NCBI RefSeq assembly: GCF_030161555.1
Contig: NZ_BSUK01000001.1
Coordinates: 806,001-870,000, forward strand
Length of the DNA: 64,000 nt
Direction: 5' to 3'
Source: Luteimicrobium album
GTDB lineage: Bacteria; Actinomycetota; Actinomycetes; Actinomycetales; Cellulomonadaceae
Shown: one piece after another, positions 45,932 through 55,908 of the stretch
How the letters are laid out: every line of letters starts with the position of its first letter
Numbering within the stretch: position 1 is the stretch's first letter
The notes under the pieces: generated by a model
Databases searched by the model: none
What the model was told of the DNA's origin: nothing
The model's input: the letters and a program-made list of their open reading frames with translations, nothing else
Made by a program: the position numbers and the translations under genes

Positions 45932-46654
45932 CTACAATGCGCGGAGCCGAGCGATGTTGCTCGCCGGCGCCGGTGCGGGAGGCTCGATTCGATAGCCCAG
46001 CTCCCTCAAGATGTCGACCGCATCCTGGGGCGCGTCGCGGACGACGCTGCGCGTCTGTTGTCGTCGCCACTTCTCACGACCCCGGCGAAGCGCCTCGCGT
46101 CCCTCCTTCGAGCAGTCGACGCCGAACTCGGAGACCAGCATCTCGAGGAGGTCCTCGAGGCAGGGGCGGAACGGATGGCCACCGAGCGGGAAGTGCAGCT
46201 CAGCAAGATGCGGTACGGATGCCTTCTTCGCTCGGCGCTTCCCACGGGCTGACAACGTGCCGGTCTGTGCCATAACGTAGGCGATCGCATCGCGGTGAGC
46301 GTGCAGTTGGAGGTGGGCGGCCAGGATCTCCGACACCGGCGACCGGACGTAGTCATAGCGGAACAGTGGCTCGCCAGCGGCCCTGTCGCCCTCGTAGACC
46401 ACGAAGCTCGAGCTCTCAACAGCGAGGTACTGACCGGACGTATCGCCCTCAAGGCGCATCACGACCTTGAGCGTCAGAAGCGGTCGCCCAGTCACCCGCA
46501 AGGGGATGCCGGTGTCAGGCTCCTGCTCGACCGCGATGCGGCGCCCGACACTCTGAACCGAGAAGGGCGCGCAGTCAGGCACGAGGCCCTGCACCGTGGC
46601 GGAGAGCTCGGTGGCGAATTGCCGCGCCTCGCCGATCAGCCCCTCGTCGTTCAC
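45932..46654 (-). CDS. Hypothetical protein, accessory island
   Basis: 240 residues from GTG 46654, overlapping the stop of the small upstream gene (GTGA). It is a soluble protein with a beta-rich first half (FSVQSVGRRIAVEQEPDTGI, LLTLKVVMRLEGDTSGQYLA). A helical, basic second half follows (SARGKRRAKKASVPHLAELH, EGREALRRGREKWRRQQ). No family is recognised. The pairing with a 53-residue gene and the position downstream of the helicase suggest a subunit or immunity partner in the island. This is inference from context only. Confidence 0.6.
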   Translation of the reverse strand: MNDEGLIGEARQFATELSATVQGLVPDCAPFSVQSVGRRIAVEQEPDTGIPLRVTGRPLLTLKVVMRLEGDTSGQYLAVESSSFVVYEGDRAAGEPLFRYDYVRSPVSEILAAHLQLHAHRDAIAYVMAQTGTLSARGKRRAKKASVPHLAELHFPLGGHPFRPCLEDLLEMLVSEFGVDCSKEGREALRRGREKWRRQQTRSVVRDAPQDAVDILRELGYRIEPPAPAPASNIARLRAL

Positions 46655-46812
46655 TCCCCGAGGAGGAAGTCGAGGTTCTCCAGCTCGTCGTACAGCGCGA
46701 GCTCCTCAGCGGACAGCAGATACACCTCCGCTCGGTCACGGAACGCCGACTCGTCGCCGCCCACACGACGGACGATCTCCTCGCGCCGGGCTCGTGCCTC
46801 GGCGGGTGTCAT
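46651..46812 (-). CDS. Small hypothetical protein, antitoxin-sized
   Basis: 53 residues from ATG 46812 (an upstream TTG at 46842 would add ten). The sequence is helical and highly acidic at its end: MTPAEARARREEIVRRVGGD, then LSAEELALYDELENLDFLLGE. It overlaps the following 240-residue gene by GTGA. Size, charge and coupling recall antitoxins or small R-M accessory proteins. No homologue is recognised. Confidence 0.5.
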   Translation of the reverse strand: MTPAEARARREEIVRRVGGDESAFRDRAEVYLLSAEELALYDELENLDFLLGE

Positions 46813-46898
46813 GCTGGTGACGACGATGGGGACTATGCCCAACTCCTGCTCTCGACGGTAGGTGAACGGTAGCCCTCACCACCGACAGTAGCCCGCGA

Positions 46899-49800
46899 CT
46901 AGGGACCGCGCTCAGGGCGCCCCTGGACCGCCATCCAGCAGAGCACGCGGACATCGTCGAGCTCGATCTCAGGCAGCGGCTCGACGGGAACAGGGATCGG
47001 TAGCCGCAGCGCGTCGGCGAGCTCCGCGAGCGCCCGCACTCCTGCCTCGGCCTCACCCTCGTAACGCCGTAGCGTTCCTCGGACATCGCGCACGATCCGG
47101 TTGTCGACGACCTGACCGTAGCGCTGGACGAGAGCGTCCTGGCGTTCACCTAGGAATCCCCCGTGCCATCGGATGAGCTCGCTCGCGTCGAGCATCGCGC
47201 GGGGAATCGATGGCTCGACGGTCGCAGGGTCAGCCTGCGCCATCCAGTCGTCGTAGATCGCCTGCTGGACGAGCGGCCACGTGTCGAGGACGGCGTCATG
47301 CAACTCTCGCGGGAGTACCGCCTCCGCGTCCGGGCTTCTTGGGTCGGCATGAGTGAGGCAGGCGAGCAACCTGTCGACGATCTCGGGCTTGCCTTCAAGC
47401 CGTCGCGGCTCGTAGTGCCCGTCGTCGGCATGCTCGAGCGGCACGTACCGGAATTGTGGCCTCGGATGGTCCGCGATCCGCACGCAGTACACGATCCCCG
47501 GTCCGTCGCCGTCACGAACGATTCCCGAGCCCGCACCCCAGGGGAGGTTCTCGACGGCCCTCTTGGTCACGGGTGACGAGGAGAACGCTCGCGCGAGTCG
47601 CCGCTGGAACTCCTCCGATGAAGCCGCTGCGCCGACCTCGTCGCCGAACAGCGAGGCCTCCTCCTCCCGTAGCCGGGTGATCTGGTCGCGGGTCTCCGCG
47701 AGGACACGGTCGACCTCCTCGACACCGGGGAGGATCGCCGACGTGCCGAACGCTGCCGCCGCCTGGTTGATCTTGCGTTGGAGGCGCGCCTCCAAATCGA
47801 GCAGGTCCTCGAGCTCGTCGTCAGGGAAGAAGCACGCCAGGTAGATGTGACGGTGCGGCGACCCGATGCGGTCGACTCGGCCGTGCCGCTGCACAAGGCG
47901 CATGGGGTTCCACGGCAGGTCGTAGTTGATGATCCGGCCGGCCTGCTGAAGGTTGACCCCCTCGGAAAGGACGTCGGTCGCAACGGCAATGTCGAACAGG
48001 TCCTCGTTCTGGGCGGTGCCCGCTGTGCGTGGAGCAAAGCCGACGATCGCCTTCTGGCGCTCGTCGCGGTCGCGTCCCGTGGCCATGACGAGGCGTCCTC
48101 GATAGGCCGCCAGACGCTCGTCGGTATCGATGCGATGGCAAAGCGCATCGTGGATGTGCTGCGCCGTGTCGGCGAAGTACGTGAAGATCAGGACCTTGCG
48201 CCGATCGCGGGTGTCCTCGTCACCGATCCCCTCCTGCCGCGCGGAGTGTGCGATCTCGGCGAGTCTCTCGACGAGTGCGTCGATCTTGGGGTCGTTCGCT
48301 GCCGTCACGGTGCCCGACGCGGCGGCGAGCCGGTCGAGCAGGGCTCGGTCGGACTCGACCGCCGCACGCAGCGCGGCGACGTCGTAGGTGGTCGCGGGCT
48401 GTGCGTTGTCTCGCGCTTCGTCGTCGAGCTCGGCGACCAACTGGTCGACGTCGTCGGTGTCGCTCGCAACCCAGGACCGCAGTGCGTCGCCCGTCAGCAC
48501 CCAGCCGCCGTCGAGCGCAGCGAGGAACTGGTCCTGTGACGCGATCATCGTGCGGACGGTGCGCGTGAAGGCGATGGCCGACGACTCGAACCGCTTGAGC
48601 AGGGCGGACTGGAGCAGCCCCGCATTCTGCACTTGGAACTGCTCCTCCGGGGCCGAGCCGAGGAGGAAGCGCGAAGGCACGTAGCGCGCCATCGTGAGGA
48701 CGTCCGGGTCGGGCTCCCCGCCAGGGCGGACCGCACCGATCTCGTCGCGGTCAGCGCCCAGCGCGTGCGCGAAGATTCCGAAGAAGCCCGGCAGCACCGC
48801 GTCGAGGTCGTAGTCGACACGCTGGACGACGGCCTGTGGGAACACGATCGGCTTGCCGTTGATCAGTGCGTTCGGGTACTGGGTCTTGATGAAGCGTCGG
48901 GTGCGACGGACTGCGATGGCGTCGAGCAGCTCGAAGAGGTGCTGTCCGCTGAGTTCCTCAGGGTCGAGCGCCATGGCGGTGCCGATGTACTGGCGGACGC
49001 TGCGTACCCCGACGTCGGCGAAGGCGGTATCCGAGGGGCTGATGTAGCCGACGAGAGTCTGCAGATCCTGGAGGCTGTTGTTGACCGGAGTCGCGGTGAG
49101 GAGCAGCAGGTCCTTCCCCACCGATCCGCCGAGGAGCTCCCGCATCGCGTCAGCACGCTGGGTCGCGGCGTTGCGGAGGTTGTGCGCCTCGTCGACGACA
49201 ACCATCGCGTACTCGTCGAGGTCCTGAAGTTTCGACGCAGCTGTCCCGGCGGTGTCGAGCTCTCGGACCAACTCTTCATACGAAACGACGTCAGCGCGAA
49301 TGTTCTTCTCGCGCAGGAACGGGTTCCAGGTCGAGTCTCGCAGAGTCGCAGGAGCGATGACGAGGACCTTTTGCCGCCGGACAACCGCCGCCTGCCGAAT
49401 GAGTTCACCGGCGATGAACGTCTTGCCGAGGCCGACCTCGTCCGCGACGATCACGCCGCCCCGTCGGTCGAGGATGCGCTGCGCGCGCCACACACCGTCT
49501 ACTTGGAAGTCCGACAGTCCGAGCTCGTTGGTTGTCTTGAGGTCGGTGTCGAGGTCGTTGCCGTAGAGAGCGAGCAGCATACGCAGGAAGACGTGCCAAG
49601 GGTTGTGCGGAACGCGGCGCGCCTCGTAGAGATCCGCGAGGTCGAAGTCCTCGGCCTCGCCCCACTGCTCCTCGAACCACTCGTGGACCCGGTCGACGGT
49701 GGACGGGTGGTAGACCCCGAGAACAAGCTCCTTGTTCCGCGCGAGCCCCGCGTACGTGAGGTTGGCCGACCCCGCGAGAGCTGCGTCGCCGTCGTGTCGG

Positions 49801-50276
49801 AGGATGAAAGCTTTGCCGTGCAGGAACCCCCGGGTGAGACGCCGGACCTCGACATCGCCCCGACGCAGCCAGGTGACGAGGCGTTCGGACGCCGAGTCAG
49901 CCTCTCGACCGAAGCCCACGAGGTCGCGGTCCTGGGCGAGCGCGCCGAGGTAGGCGGCATTTGCCTCGTCTCGTCGCGGGTCGCCTCGGTGCGCCTCGCG
50001 GACGCTCAGCGGGGTGATGGTGCTGCGGACCTCGAACTCCGACGGCTCGCTGCCGAGAAGCAGACGAACCGGACCGACGGTCTCAAGCGCCTCGGCCAAC
50101 AGGTTGAAGCCCCCGACGTTGAAGTACGCCGTTGCAACGTCCAACCGCGGAGGCTCCTTGAGCTTGGCGACCAGTCCGTCGACGAGGCCCGTGATCGCAT
50201 CAGCGACCGTCTCTCCCGGAATCGCCGAGCCTGGCGCCACCGGATTGTTGGTGGCGAACTCCGGACGATTGCTCAT
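46899..50276 (-). CDS. PLD-domain SNF2-type helicase
   Basis: 1125 residues from ATG 50276, intact, overlapping the methyltransferase stop by ATGA. The N-terminal phospholipase-D-like domain carries TRGFLHGKAFIL and LAGSANLTYAGLARNKE (HxK...GSxN), a nuclease or DNA-binding module. The SNF2 motor has GGVIVADEVGLGKTFIAGEL (Walker A), VVVDEAHNLRN (DEAH box), LLLTATPVNNSLQDL, LIFTYFADTAQHI and the Helicase_C block ATDVLSEGVNLQQAGRIINY plus MRLVQRHGRVDRIG. The coupling to an adenine methyltransferase resembles the DrmD/DrmMI pair of class 1 DISARM, but no other drm genes are visible here. Restriction or phage defence is the likely role. Confidence 0.88.
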   Translation of the reverse strand: MSNRPEFATNNPVAPGSAIPGETVADAITGLVDGLVAKLKEPPRLDVATAYFNVGGFNLLAEALETVGPVRLLLGSEPSEFEVRSTITPLSVREAHRGDPRRDEANAAYLGALAQDRDLVGFGREADSASERLVTWLRRGDVEVRRLTRGFLHGKAFILRHDGDAALAGSANLTYAGLARNKELVLGVYHPSTVDRVHEWFEEQWGEAEDFDLADLYEARRVPHNPWHVFLRMLLALYGNDLDTDLKTTNELGLSDFQVDGVWRAQRILDRRGGVIVADEVGLGKTFIAGELIRQAAVVRRQKVLVIAPATLRDSTWNPFLREKNIRADVVSYEELVRELDTAGTAASKLQDLDEYAMVVVDEAHNLRNAATQRADAMRELLGGSVGKDLLLLTATPVNNSLQDLQTLVGYISPSDTAFADVGVRSVRQYIGTAMALDPEELSGQHLFELLDAIAVRRTRRFIKTQYPNALINGKPIVFPQAVVQRVDYDLDAVLPGFFGIFAHALGADRDEIGAVRPGGEPDPDVLTMARYVPSRFLLGSAPEEQFQVQNAGLLQSALLKRFESSAIAFTRTVRTMIASQDQFLAALDGGWVLTGDALRSWVASDTDDVDQLVAELDDEARDNAQPATTYDVAALRAAVESDRALLDRLAAASGTVTAANDPKIDALVERLAEIAHSARQEGIGDEDTRDRRKVLIFTYFADTAQHIHDALCHRIDTDERLAAYRGRLVMATGRDRDERQKAIVGFAPRTAGTAQNEDLFDIAVATDVLSEGVNLQQAGRIINYDLPWNPMRLVQRHGRVDRIGSPHRHIYLACFFPDDELEDLLDLEARLQRKINQAAAAFGTSAILPGVEEVDRVLAETRDQITRLREEEASLFGDEVGAAASSEEFQRRLARAFSSSPVTKRAVENLPWGAGSGIVRDGDGPGIVYCVRIADHPRPQFRYVPLEHADDGHYEPRRLEGKPEIVDRLLACLTHADPRSPDAEAVLPRELHDAVLDTWPLVQQAIYDDWMAQADPATVEPSIPRAMLDASELIRWHGGFLGERQDALVQRYGQVVDNRIVRDVRGTLRRYEGEAEAGVRALAELADALRLPIPVPVEPLPEIELDDVRVLCWMAVQGRPERGP

Positions 50277-52725
50277 ACGACATCGCCCGCCAACCACTTC
50301 TCGCGGTAGCGCCGAACGTCCGCGACGGATGACCGAGTGGGCCGGTCGAAGACGAGCTCAAGCTGCGCGTCGTACAAGCCATACAGAAGCGAGGCGATGG
50401 CATCGAGCTCTGCGATCGACTCAGCGCGTTCACCGGGATCTTCAATAGGGCGTCCAAGGGCGACCCACTCGCCGTAGTCGCCTTCACTCATGAGTGCGAG
50501 GCGGCCCGCGAGTGTTGCGAGTCGGGCAGCGCGGTCGTCGCGAGCGTCGAACAAGGGAATGGGAATGGTGTTGAAAATGAAGAAGTTCAAGTTGAGATTT
50601 ATGCGAAGATGACCGAACCAATCGCAGGTCGCCGATCCCAAGACGCCCAGCAGATACGCCTGCACGATCAGCGGCGTGTTGAGAAATACGAGGTACGGCG
50701 CCTTGTTGGTAACGATGACATCCGCTGGCGCGAGCGCCGCCCAGACCTTGCGCGGATTCGACGAATGCACCACATCACGAATGAGGATCCGCGGGTTTCG
50801 CGCAGGCAATGTCGAAGCATCCGCAACGACGTCACGCGGGATTCCACGCATTGGAGAGTCGTTACGCGTGAACGTATTCAAACGCCGACGCTGCAATTCT
50901 GCCGTGGCAGATGCCCAATCCACATGGTTGAAGGCACCAACACCGGGTTCAAAGACGAAATGCCCGACATTGAGGTGATTATAGACCGGCCAGTCCGAGG
51001 CCCGGTTCGTAAAGAAGCGCTTCTTCCCATCGTTCGTGGCATGGAGTTCTGTGGCTGGTCGCACATCAAAATCCGGCCGCGCCGCTCCGATTGGCGGATG
51101 TGTGATGAGCTGGGCGAAAATGCCGAGCGCCTCGTCACTGTCGACAACCGGCACGCACATGAGCGGATCGACTTCAGCCAATCGAGCGATCGGGATGTCG
51201 GTGGGAGCACCCGCTCGGCCACGTCCGAAGGACCGCTGGTCGCGGTACGGGCCCGCCACGCGCAGCAGGGGGTCGCGGCACCGACCTGAGAGGTCATCAG
51301 TGCAACTGGCCAGCCAGGGTTGACGTCGGTGAAGATCCATTCCTTCTCATTCACCGCAAAGTAGATCGTCGTCGCAGCCGACGGAAGGAGCGACAGTCGC
51401 CAAGGCGCCGAACCCTTGGTTGCGAAGGGACTTCGAGGAGGACCACGCCAATCCGCCCTTGGCTCCGAACGAGACTGGAGAACCGCCAGCAGAACGCTTT
51501 GTAGAGGTCGGGGTCCCCCGTGCCCATCCCGGGATACGGGCCGTTGAGAAGGTAGTGGCGATACCTTTCGGCAACCGCGCGCTGATTGTCGAGCTCGGCA
51601 ACGAGGTCAGGGCGGGCTCGCCGCAGGACCTCGATCCTCTTGCTGGACTCGGCCGAGGAGGCAGCGCGGAGATGTGGGTCATGCATCCCCCAGAACTTGT
51701 CTTCTTCGACGGTGGCTTCCTCCCATGGCGGGTTGCCAAGGATCACGTCAAACCCCGGTCGAACTCGCCCCGGCCGGAAGGCTTCGGGGAACGCGACTGG
51801 GAAGTGGACGGGCTTCAACGAGCCGACGACCTCCCGGACATCGGCTCGCCCTCCGGCCGCGACAAGTCGCTCCCAGCCCATCGCCGCGATCTCCCGCAGG
51901 CGGAGCGCATGTACGCCACCACGTGCGGCCACGATCGCATCGAACACGCGAGCAACGGGAGCGACCTCCGCAGCAGCGTTGGCCGCGAGCTTCTCCGCCT
52001 CGAGCGTCTCAGCGACCGAGACCTCGCTGATCCGGGCCGCCCGCGCGAGCGGCTCACCGGTCGCAGCCATTGCATCCGCAATAGCGTCGCCGAAGAGGCT
52101 CTGGACCCCCGCGAACCCGCCGACCCGCTCCGGCTCCAGCGCGTCGAGCGCCTCGTCGATCGTGCCGATTCCGGTGAGTGAGTTCCCGTGGACCAGCCCG
52201 TGATCGAGGGAAGACATGGGCAGGCCGGGGACGAACGTGTGGATCCACAATGCCAGCCGCGCGAGGTCGACGGCGATCTCGTTGATGTCGACGCCGTAGA
52301 TGCAGCGTCGAGCGACCTGACGGCGAAGAAGCGCCTCGTGTGTGATCTCGGGAGCATCGGCACCGCTGATCCCGACGGCTGCGAGCTTTTCGAACGCTGC
52401 GGACCGGATCCGATCGAGTTCCGCTCGCACCTCTGGGATCGGTCGGCGATCGAGGAACCCACTGATCGCTGCCGCGAGGTGGTCCACCGCAGCGACCAGG
52501 AAGTGGCCCGATCCCATCGCGATGTCAGCAACACGGAAGTCGAAGAGCGCCTCGGCGGCGTCCCCTTCCTTGCCGTCGTCGAGGAGCACCGCGACGCGGT
52601 CGAGATGTTCGGCGAGCGTGGGGTCGAGCGCCGTCTGGAGCAGGTGCTCGACCGCGAATTCCTTCGTAAAGTAGGAACCGGTGGCTTTGCGCGCCCCGGA
52701 CGCATTGTGGAAGTAGACCTTTCCT

Positions 52726-54161
52726 GGCTCATCCCAATCGAGGGTGTAGTCGGGGTCTGAAGCCGCCGGTCTCCAGGAGGGATCTGGCGATGTAGTTGGT
52801 CAGGTTGCGGAATCCGAGGGCGGACCCGCGGAGGTGTTCGAGCCGGCCGTTCAGGGCCTCGGTCGGGCCGTTGGATGTGCCGGGCCGGTCGAAGTAGGCC
52901 AGCACGTCGGCGGCGCGCTTGGTCAGCGTCCGGCCCAGCGTGATCAACTCGGTCAGCGTCTTCGGGACGCCGGCGCTCAGGTCGGTGATGAGCTTGTCCA
53001 TCAGCTCGCGGCCACGGCGACGATCTTCGTGGCGGTAGGCGGTGATCATGCGTTGGTAGATGCCCCAGGTCGCTTCGACCTCGACGTGTTGGTCGTCGGT
53101 GAACAGGGCAGTGATCCGCTCGACCTGACGGTCGGTGAGCAGGCCGGCGCCGGTGTGCAGGGTCCGCCTGGTCTTGTAGAGCGGGTCGTCCTTGAACCCG
53201 CGGTGGCCAAGGATCCGCAGCTGGACGCGTCGCCGACACCGGTCGAGGGCGTCGCCGGCCAGCCGCACGACGTGGAAGGGATCCATCACTGCGACCGCGT
53301 CCGGGACCTCCTCAGCGGCGGCTGTCTTGAACCCGGTGAACCCGTCCATCGCAACGACCTCCACGCCGTCACGCCACGCCTTCGCCCTGGCCGCGAGCCA
53401 GGTCTTGAACGCGGACTTGGAACGGCCGGCGACCATGTCCAGCAACCGCGCGGGCCCGGTGCCGTCGCGGACCGGGGTGAGGTCGATGACCACGGTCACG
53501 TACTTGTCACCCCGCCTGGTGTGCCTCCACACGTGCTCATCGACGCCGATCACGGCCACACCCTCGAACCGGGCCGGGTCATCGATCAGGACACGCTGCC
53601 CTTCGCCCAGAACGGCGTCGTTCGCGGTGTCCCACGCGACTCCGAGACCTTCGGCGACACGGGCCACGGTCAGGTGCTGCACGACGATCCCTTCCAGCGC
53701 CCACCGCAGCCCGGCTCGCGACAACTTCGCGCGCGGTTCGGCCGCCGCGGTGGTGTCTTGTCGCCACACGTGTCCGCACTCGCGGCACCGGTAGCGGCGC
53801 ACGAGGACTTCGAGGACGGTCGGGCGCCAGCCCAGCGGCTCGTGCGCGAGTCGCCGAACCACGCTGTCACGTGCAAGACCTTCCCCGCCGCAGCGGCGGC
53901 ACCAGCGGTCGGGCTCGACAACGCGGCACGCGAGGACGGCACGGTCGAGCTCAAGGCGCTGGCCGACCACAACCAGGCCGAGGCCGTCGAGTCGGGCGAA
54001 GGTCGTCAGGTCGGGGTGGCCGAATCCAGCCGGCGGGGTAGCGTCAAGCACGTCGAGGTCTTCCAGATGGTGAGCGTCAGAACTTCCATCTTCGGGAGAC
54101 CTCGACACCTACCCGCGGACCGACGCGCCAGCCCGACCTACACCCTCATCTGGGAAGAGCC
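52726..54161. mobile_element. ISL3 family insertion sequence, complete, with 8-bp target duplication
   Basis: 1436 bp. The left end GGCTCATCCCAATCGAGGGT and the reverse complement of the right end GGCTCTTCCCAGATGAGGGT are related terminal inverted repeats with the GGCTCTTCC start of ISL3 elements. The identical octamers CCTTTCCT at 52718-52725 and 54162-54169 are the target duplication, the normal size for ISL3. The transposase fills the element. The element is intact and looks recent, since the duplication has no mismatch. Confidence 0.95.
52729..54108 (-). CDS. ISL3 family transposase
   Basis: 459 residues from GTG 54108. The zinc-finger N-terminus reads WCRRCGGEGLARDSVVRRLA and RYRCRECGHVWRQDTTAAAE. 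The HTH region is VQHLTVARVAEGLGVAWDTA. The DDE domain has VAVIGVDEHVWRHTRRGDKY (first Asp), VVAMDGFTGFKTAA, VMDPFHVVRLAGDALDRCRR and the closing FDRPGTSNGPTEALNGRLEH (Glu). The frame is intact, so the element may be active. A start closer to FGHPDLTTFARLDGLGLVVV is possible. The stop lies inside the left inverted repeat. Confidence 0.95.
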   Translation of the reverse strand: MSRSPEDGSSDAHHLEDLDVLDATPPAGFGHPDLTTFARLDGLGLVVVGQRLELDRAVLACRVVEPDRWCRRCGGEGLARDSVVRRLAHEPLGWRPTVLEVLVRRYRCRECGHVWRQDTTAAAEPRAKLSRAGLRWALEGIVVQHLTVARVAEGLGVAWDTANDAVLGEGQRVLIDDPARFEGVAVIGVDEHVWRHTRRGDKYVTVVIDLTPVRDGTGPARLLDMVAGRSKSAFKTWLAARAKAWRDGVEVVAMDGFTGFKTAAAEEVPDAVAVMDPFHVVRLAGDALDRCRRRVQLRILGHRGFKDDPLYKTRRTLHTGAGLLTDRQVERITALFTDDQHVEVEATWGIYQRMITAYRHEDRRRGRELMDKLITDLSAGVPKTLTELITLGRTLTKRAADVLAYFDRPGTSNGPTEALNGRLEHLRGSALGFRNLTNYIARSLLETGGFRPRLHPRLG

Positions 54162-55908
54162 CCTTTCCTGCCGGGACGATCACCTCGTCGCCCGGCTTCG
54201 CGGGCACGTACGCATCGTTCTTGTCGAGCGTCAGGTCTGTCGGCGCGAGCGAGAGCGACGACTCGAGCAGCCCCTCGTAGATCGTTCCGAACTCACGCAC
54301 CGACAGGGCCTGAAAGTCCACCGGGCCGAGCGTCCCGTCACGACCGGTGTCGACCAGCAGCGCCACGAGCGCCGGCTCGATCTCCCGGTTGCTCAGCGTG
54401 ATGCCGGCGAGCTCCCGGCCTGGACCGGAGTCCTGGCGGAACAGGGCACCGCCATACTCCGGCACGCCCCAGCTGACGTGACCGTGGTAGACGCCGTCCC
54501 CGATCGATGTCAGGTCGTCCCAGACGTCGGTCGCGTGACCGTCATACCTGGGAGTCACGCCATCGCGGAGCTGATCCGCGTAGCCGATTGCCCGAGTCTT
54601 CAAGGATATCCGTGTATACACGGCCCCCGCGGGAGTGCGAAGGCCGTAGGGAAGGAGGCCGCGGTCCTCCGCGTAGGCGACGAAGAGCAATCGGAACAGC
54701 ACGACGAGCGTGTGGTGGTAGGCATCGTCGAGCCCCTTCTCGTCCAGCTTTCCGAGCTTCGCGGCGATCGTCTCGGAGAGGTCCGGGATGACGTCGCGGT
54801 AGATCCGCTCTCGCAACCGCTCGCCAAGGCTCGTGGCATGCTCGCGCGAGTCACGCAGAATGTCCCCCGCGGTACCGCCGACTTCGAGCGCTTGCGGCGT
54901 GAGCAGGAGCCACACGTAGGCGAGACTGTCGTCGTCGAGTAGATTGACGGTGAGCTCGGTGAAGGATGCAGCTCCCGTGCGTGTCACGCCGACGTCCGGA
55001 TCGGCCGCATAGAGTCGAACTGTCGCACCGCGAACGGCCAGCACCCAGGGAAGCTCCTGCTGGCGGGCGACCTCCAGCCCGTGCTCAACCGGCGATACGC
55101 CGAGACCATAGCGGAACGCGGGACGATCGAAGACCTCATCCCCCTCGAGCAGCACTGCGACAGCACGATCGCGTTCGCGCCCCTGGGGCCGGAGCAGCAG
55201 ATCACCGCCCGCCGGCGTGATCGCCCAGCCGAGCGCACGCAGCAAGTCCTCGCCGCGCGTTCCGCGCACCACTCGGGCCGATGAGGCGGCTTCGCCCCAG
55301 TCGCTTCGCTCCGGTGTGTTCACCTCGAGCGCGTGCGATGCGAACAGGCCCTTGTTACGCAGCCCCTGTACGCCGCCCTCTGCGATCTCGAAGAGGCCGG
55401 TCATCAGCTCCTGGGCCTCATGGACGGCCGCGGCGTCGAGCGCCTCCGCAAGGCGGCGCTCGATGAGTGACAGCTCGAGATCGGCGACAGAGCCGTCGTC
55501 GTAGAGGCCGACGACCTCCGCACGGTCTTCACCTTCGGAGCCGGGGTAGATGACGACCAGCAGGACACCAGTCGACCGTCCACGGTGCCGCTCGTTCCAC
55601 AATCGCCGAGCGTCCGCCTTGGTCGGCTTCGACTCCGCATGTGCCACTGCGACCTCGAGCGCTCGACCCGAAGCTGGACTGTAGTACCCGAGCGGCTTCA
55701 GCCCGGCGACAACCTCGCCGTCCACCGCCCAGTGACGCCGCCGGAAGTCCGCCAGGAACGAGTCGGAAGCTGGCATAGCGGTGTCCCCCAAAGGTGGTGC
55801 GCGAGGCTGAAGGGACCGCATCAGCACGGCCTCCCGCCCGGAGGCTAGCCACGCTAATACCGTGTTTACAAGGCTGACGCGCCGTGCATACCCGGCGAGG
55901 GTGAACAG

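Larger units (their letters stand above)
50273..55776 (-). pseudogene. Type IIG/DrmMI-like adenine-specific DNA methyltransferase, split by ISL3 insertion
   Basis: N-terminal part 54170-55776, C-terminal part 50273-52725. From ATG 55776 (MPASDSFLADFRRRHWAVDG), removing the IS and one target duplication joins VIVPAG to KVYFHNASGARKATGSYFTK in frame. The protein is then about 1350 residues. Methyltransferase motif I is VADIAMGSGHFLVAAVD and motif IV is LGNPPWEE, typical of N6-adenine enzymes of the Eco57I/PglX type. Two further single-base gaps (missing C near 51438 and near 51285) look like sequencing errors. The C-terminal part, likely the target-recognition domain, is visibly less GC-rich. 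The IS separates the N-terminal half from the catalytic motifs, so the gene should be inactive. Confidence 0.88.

Noticed and set aside
52834..54942. Plus-strand reading frame spanning the transposase and methyltransferase
   Set aside because: It crosses the IS boundary and has no motifs, so it is an antisense shadow.
46899..55776. Complete class 1 DISARM or BREX system
   Set aside because: No drmA, drmB, drmC, pglZ or brxC genes are visible. Only the methyltransferase/helicase resemblance is supported.
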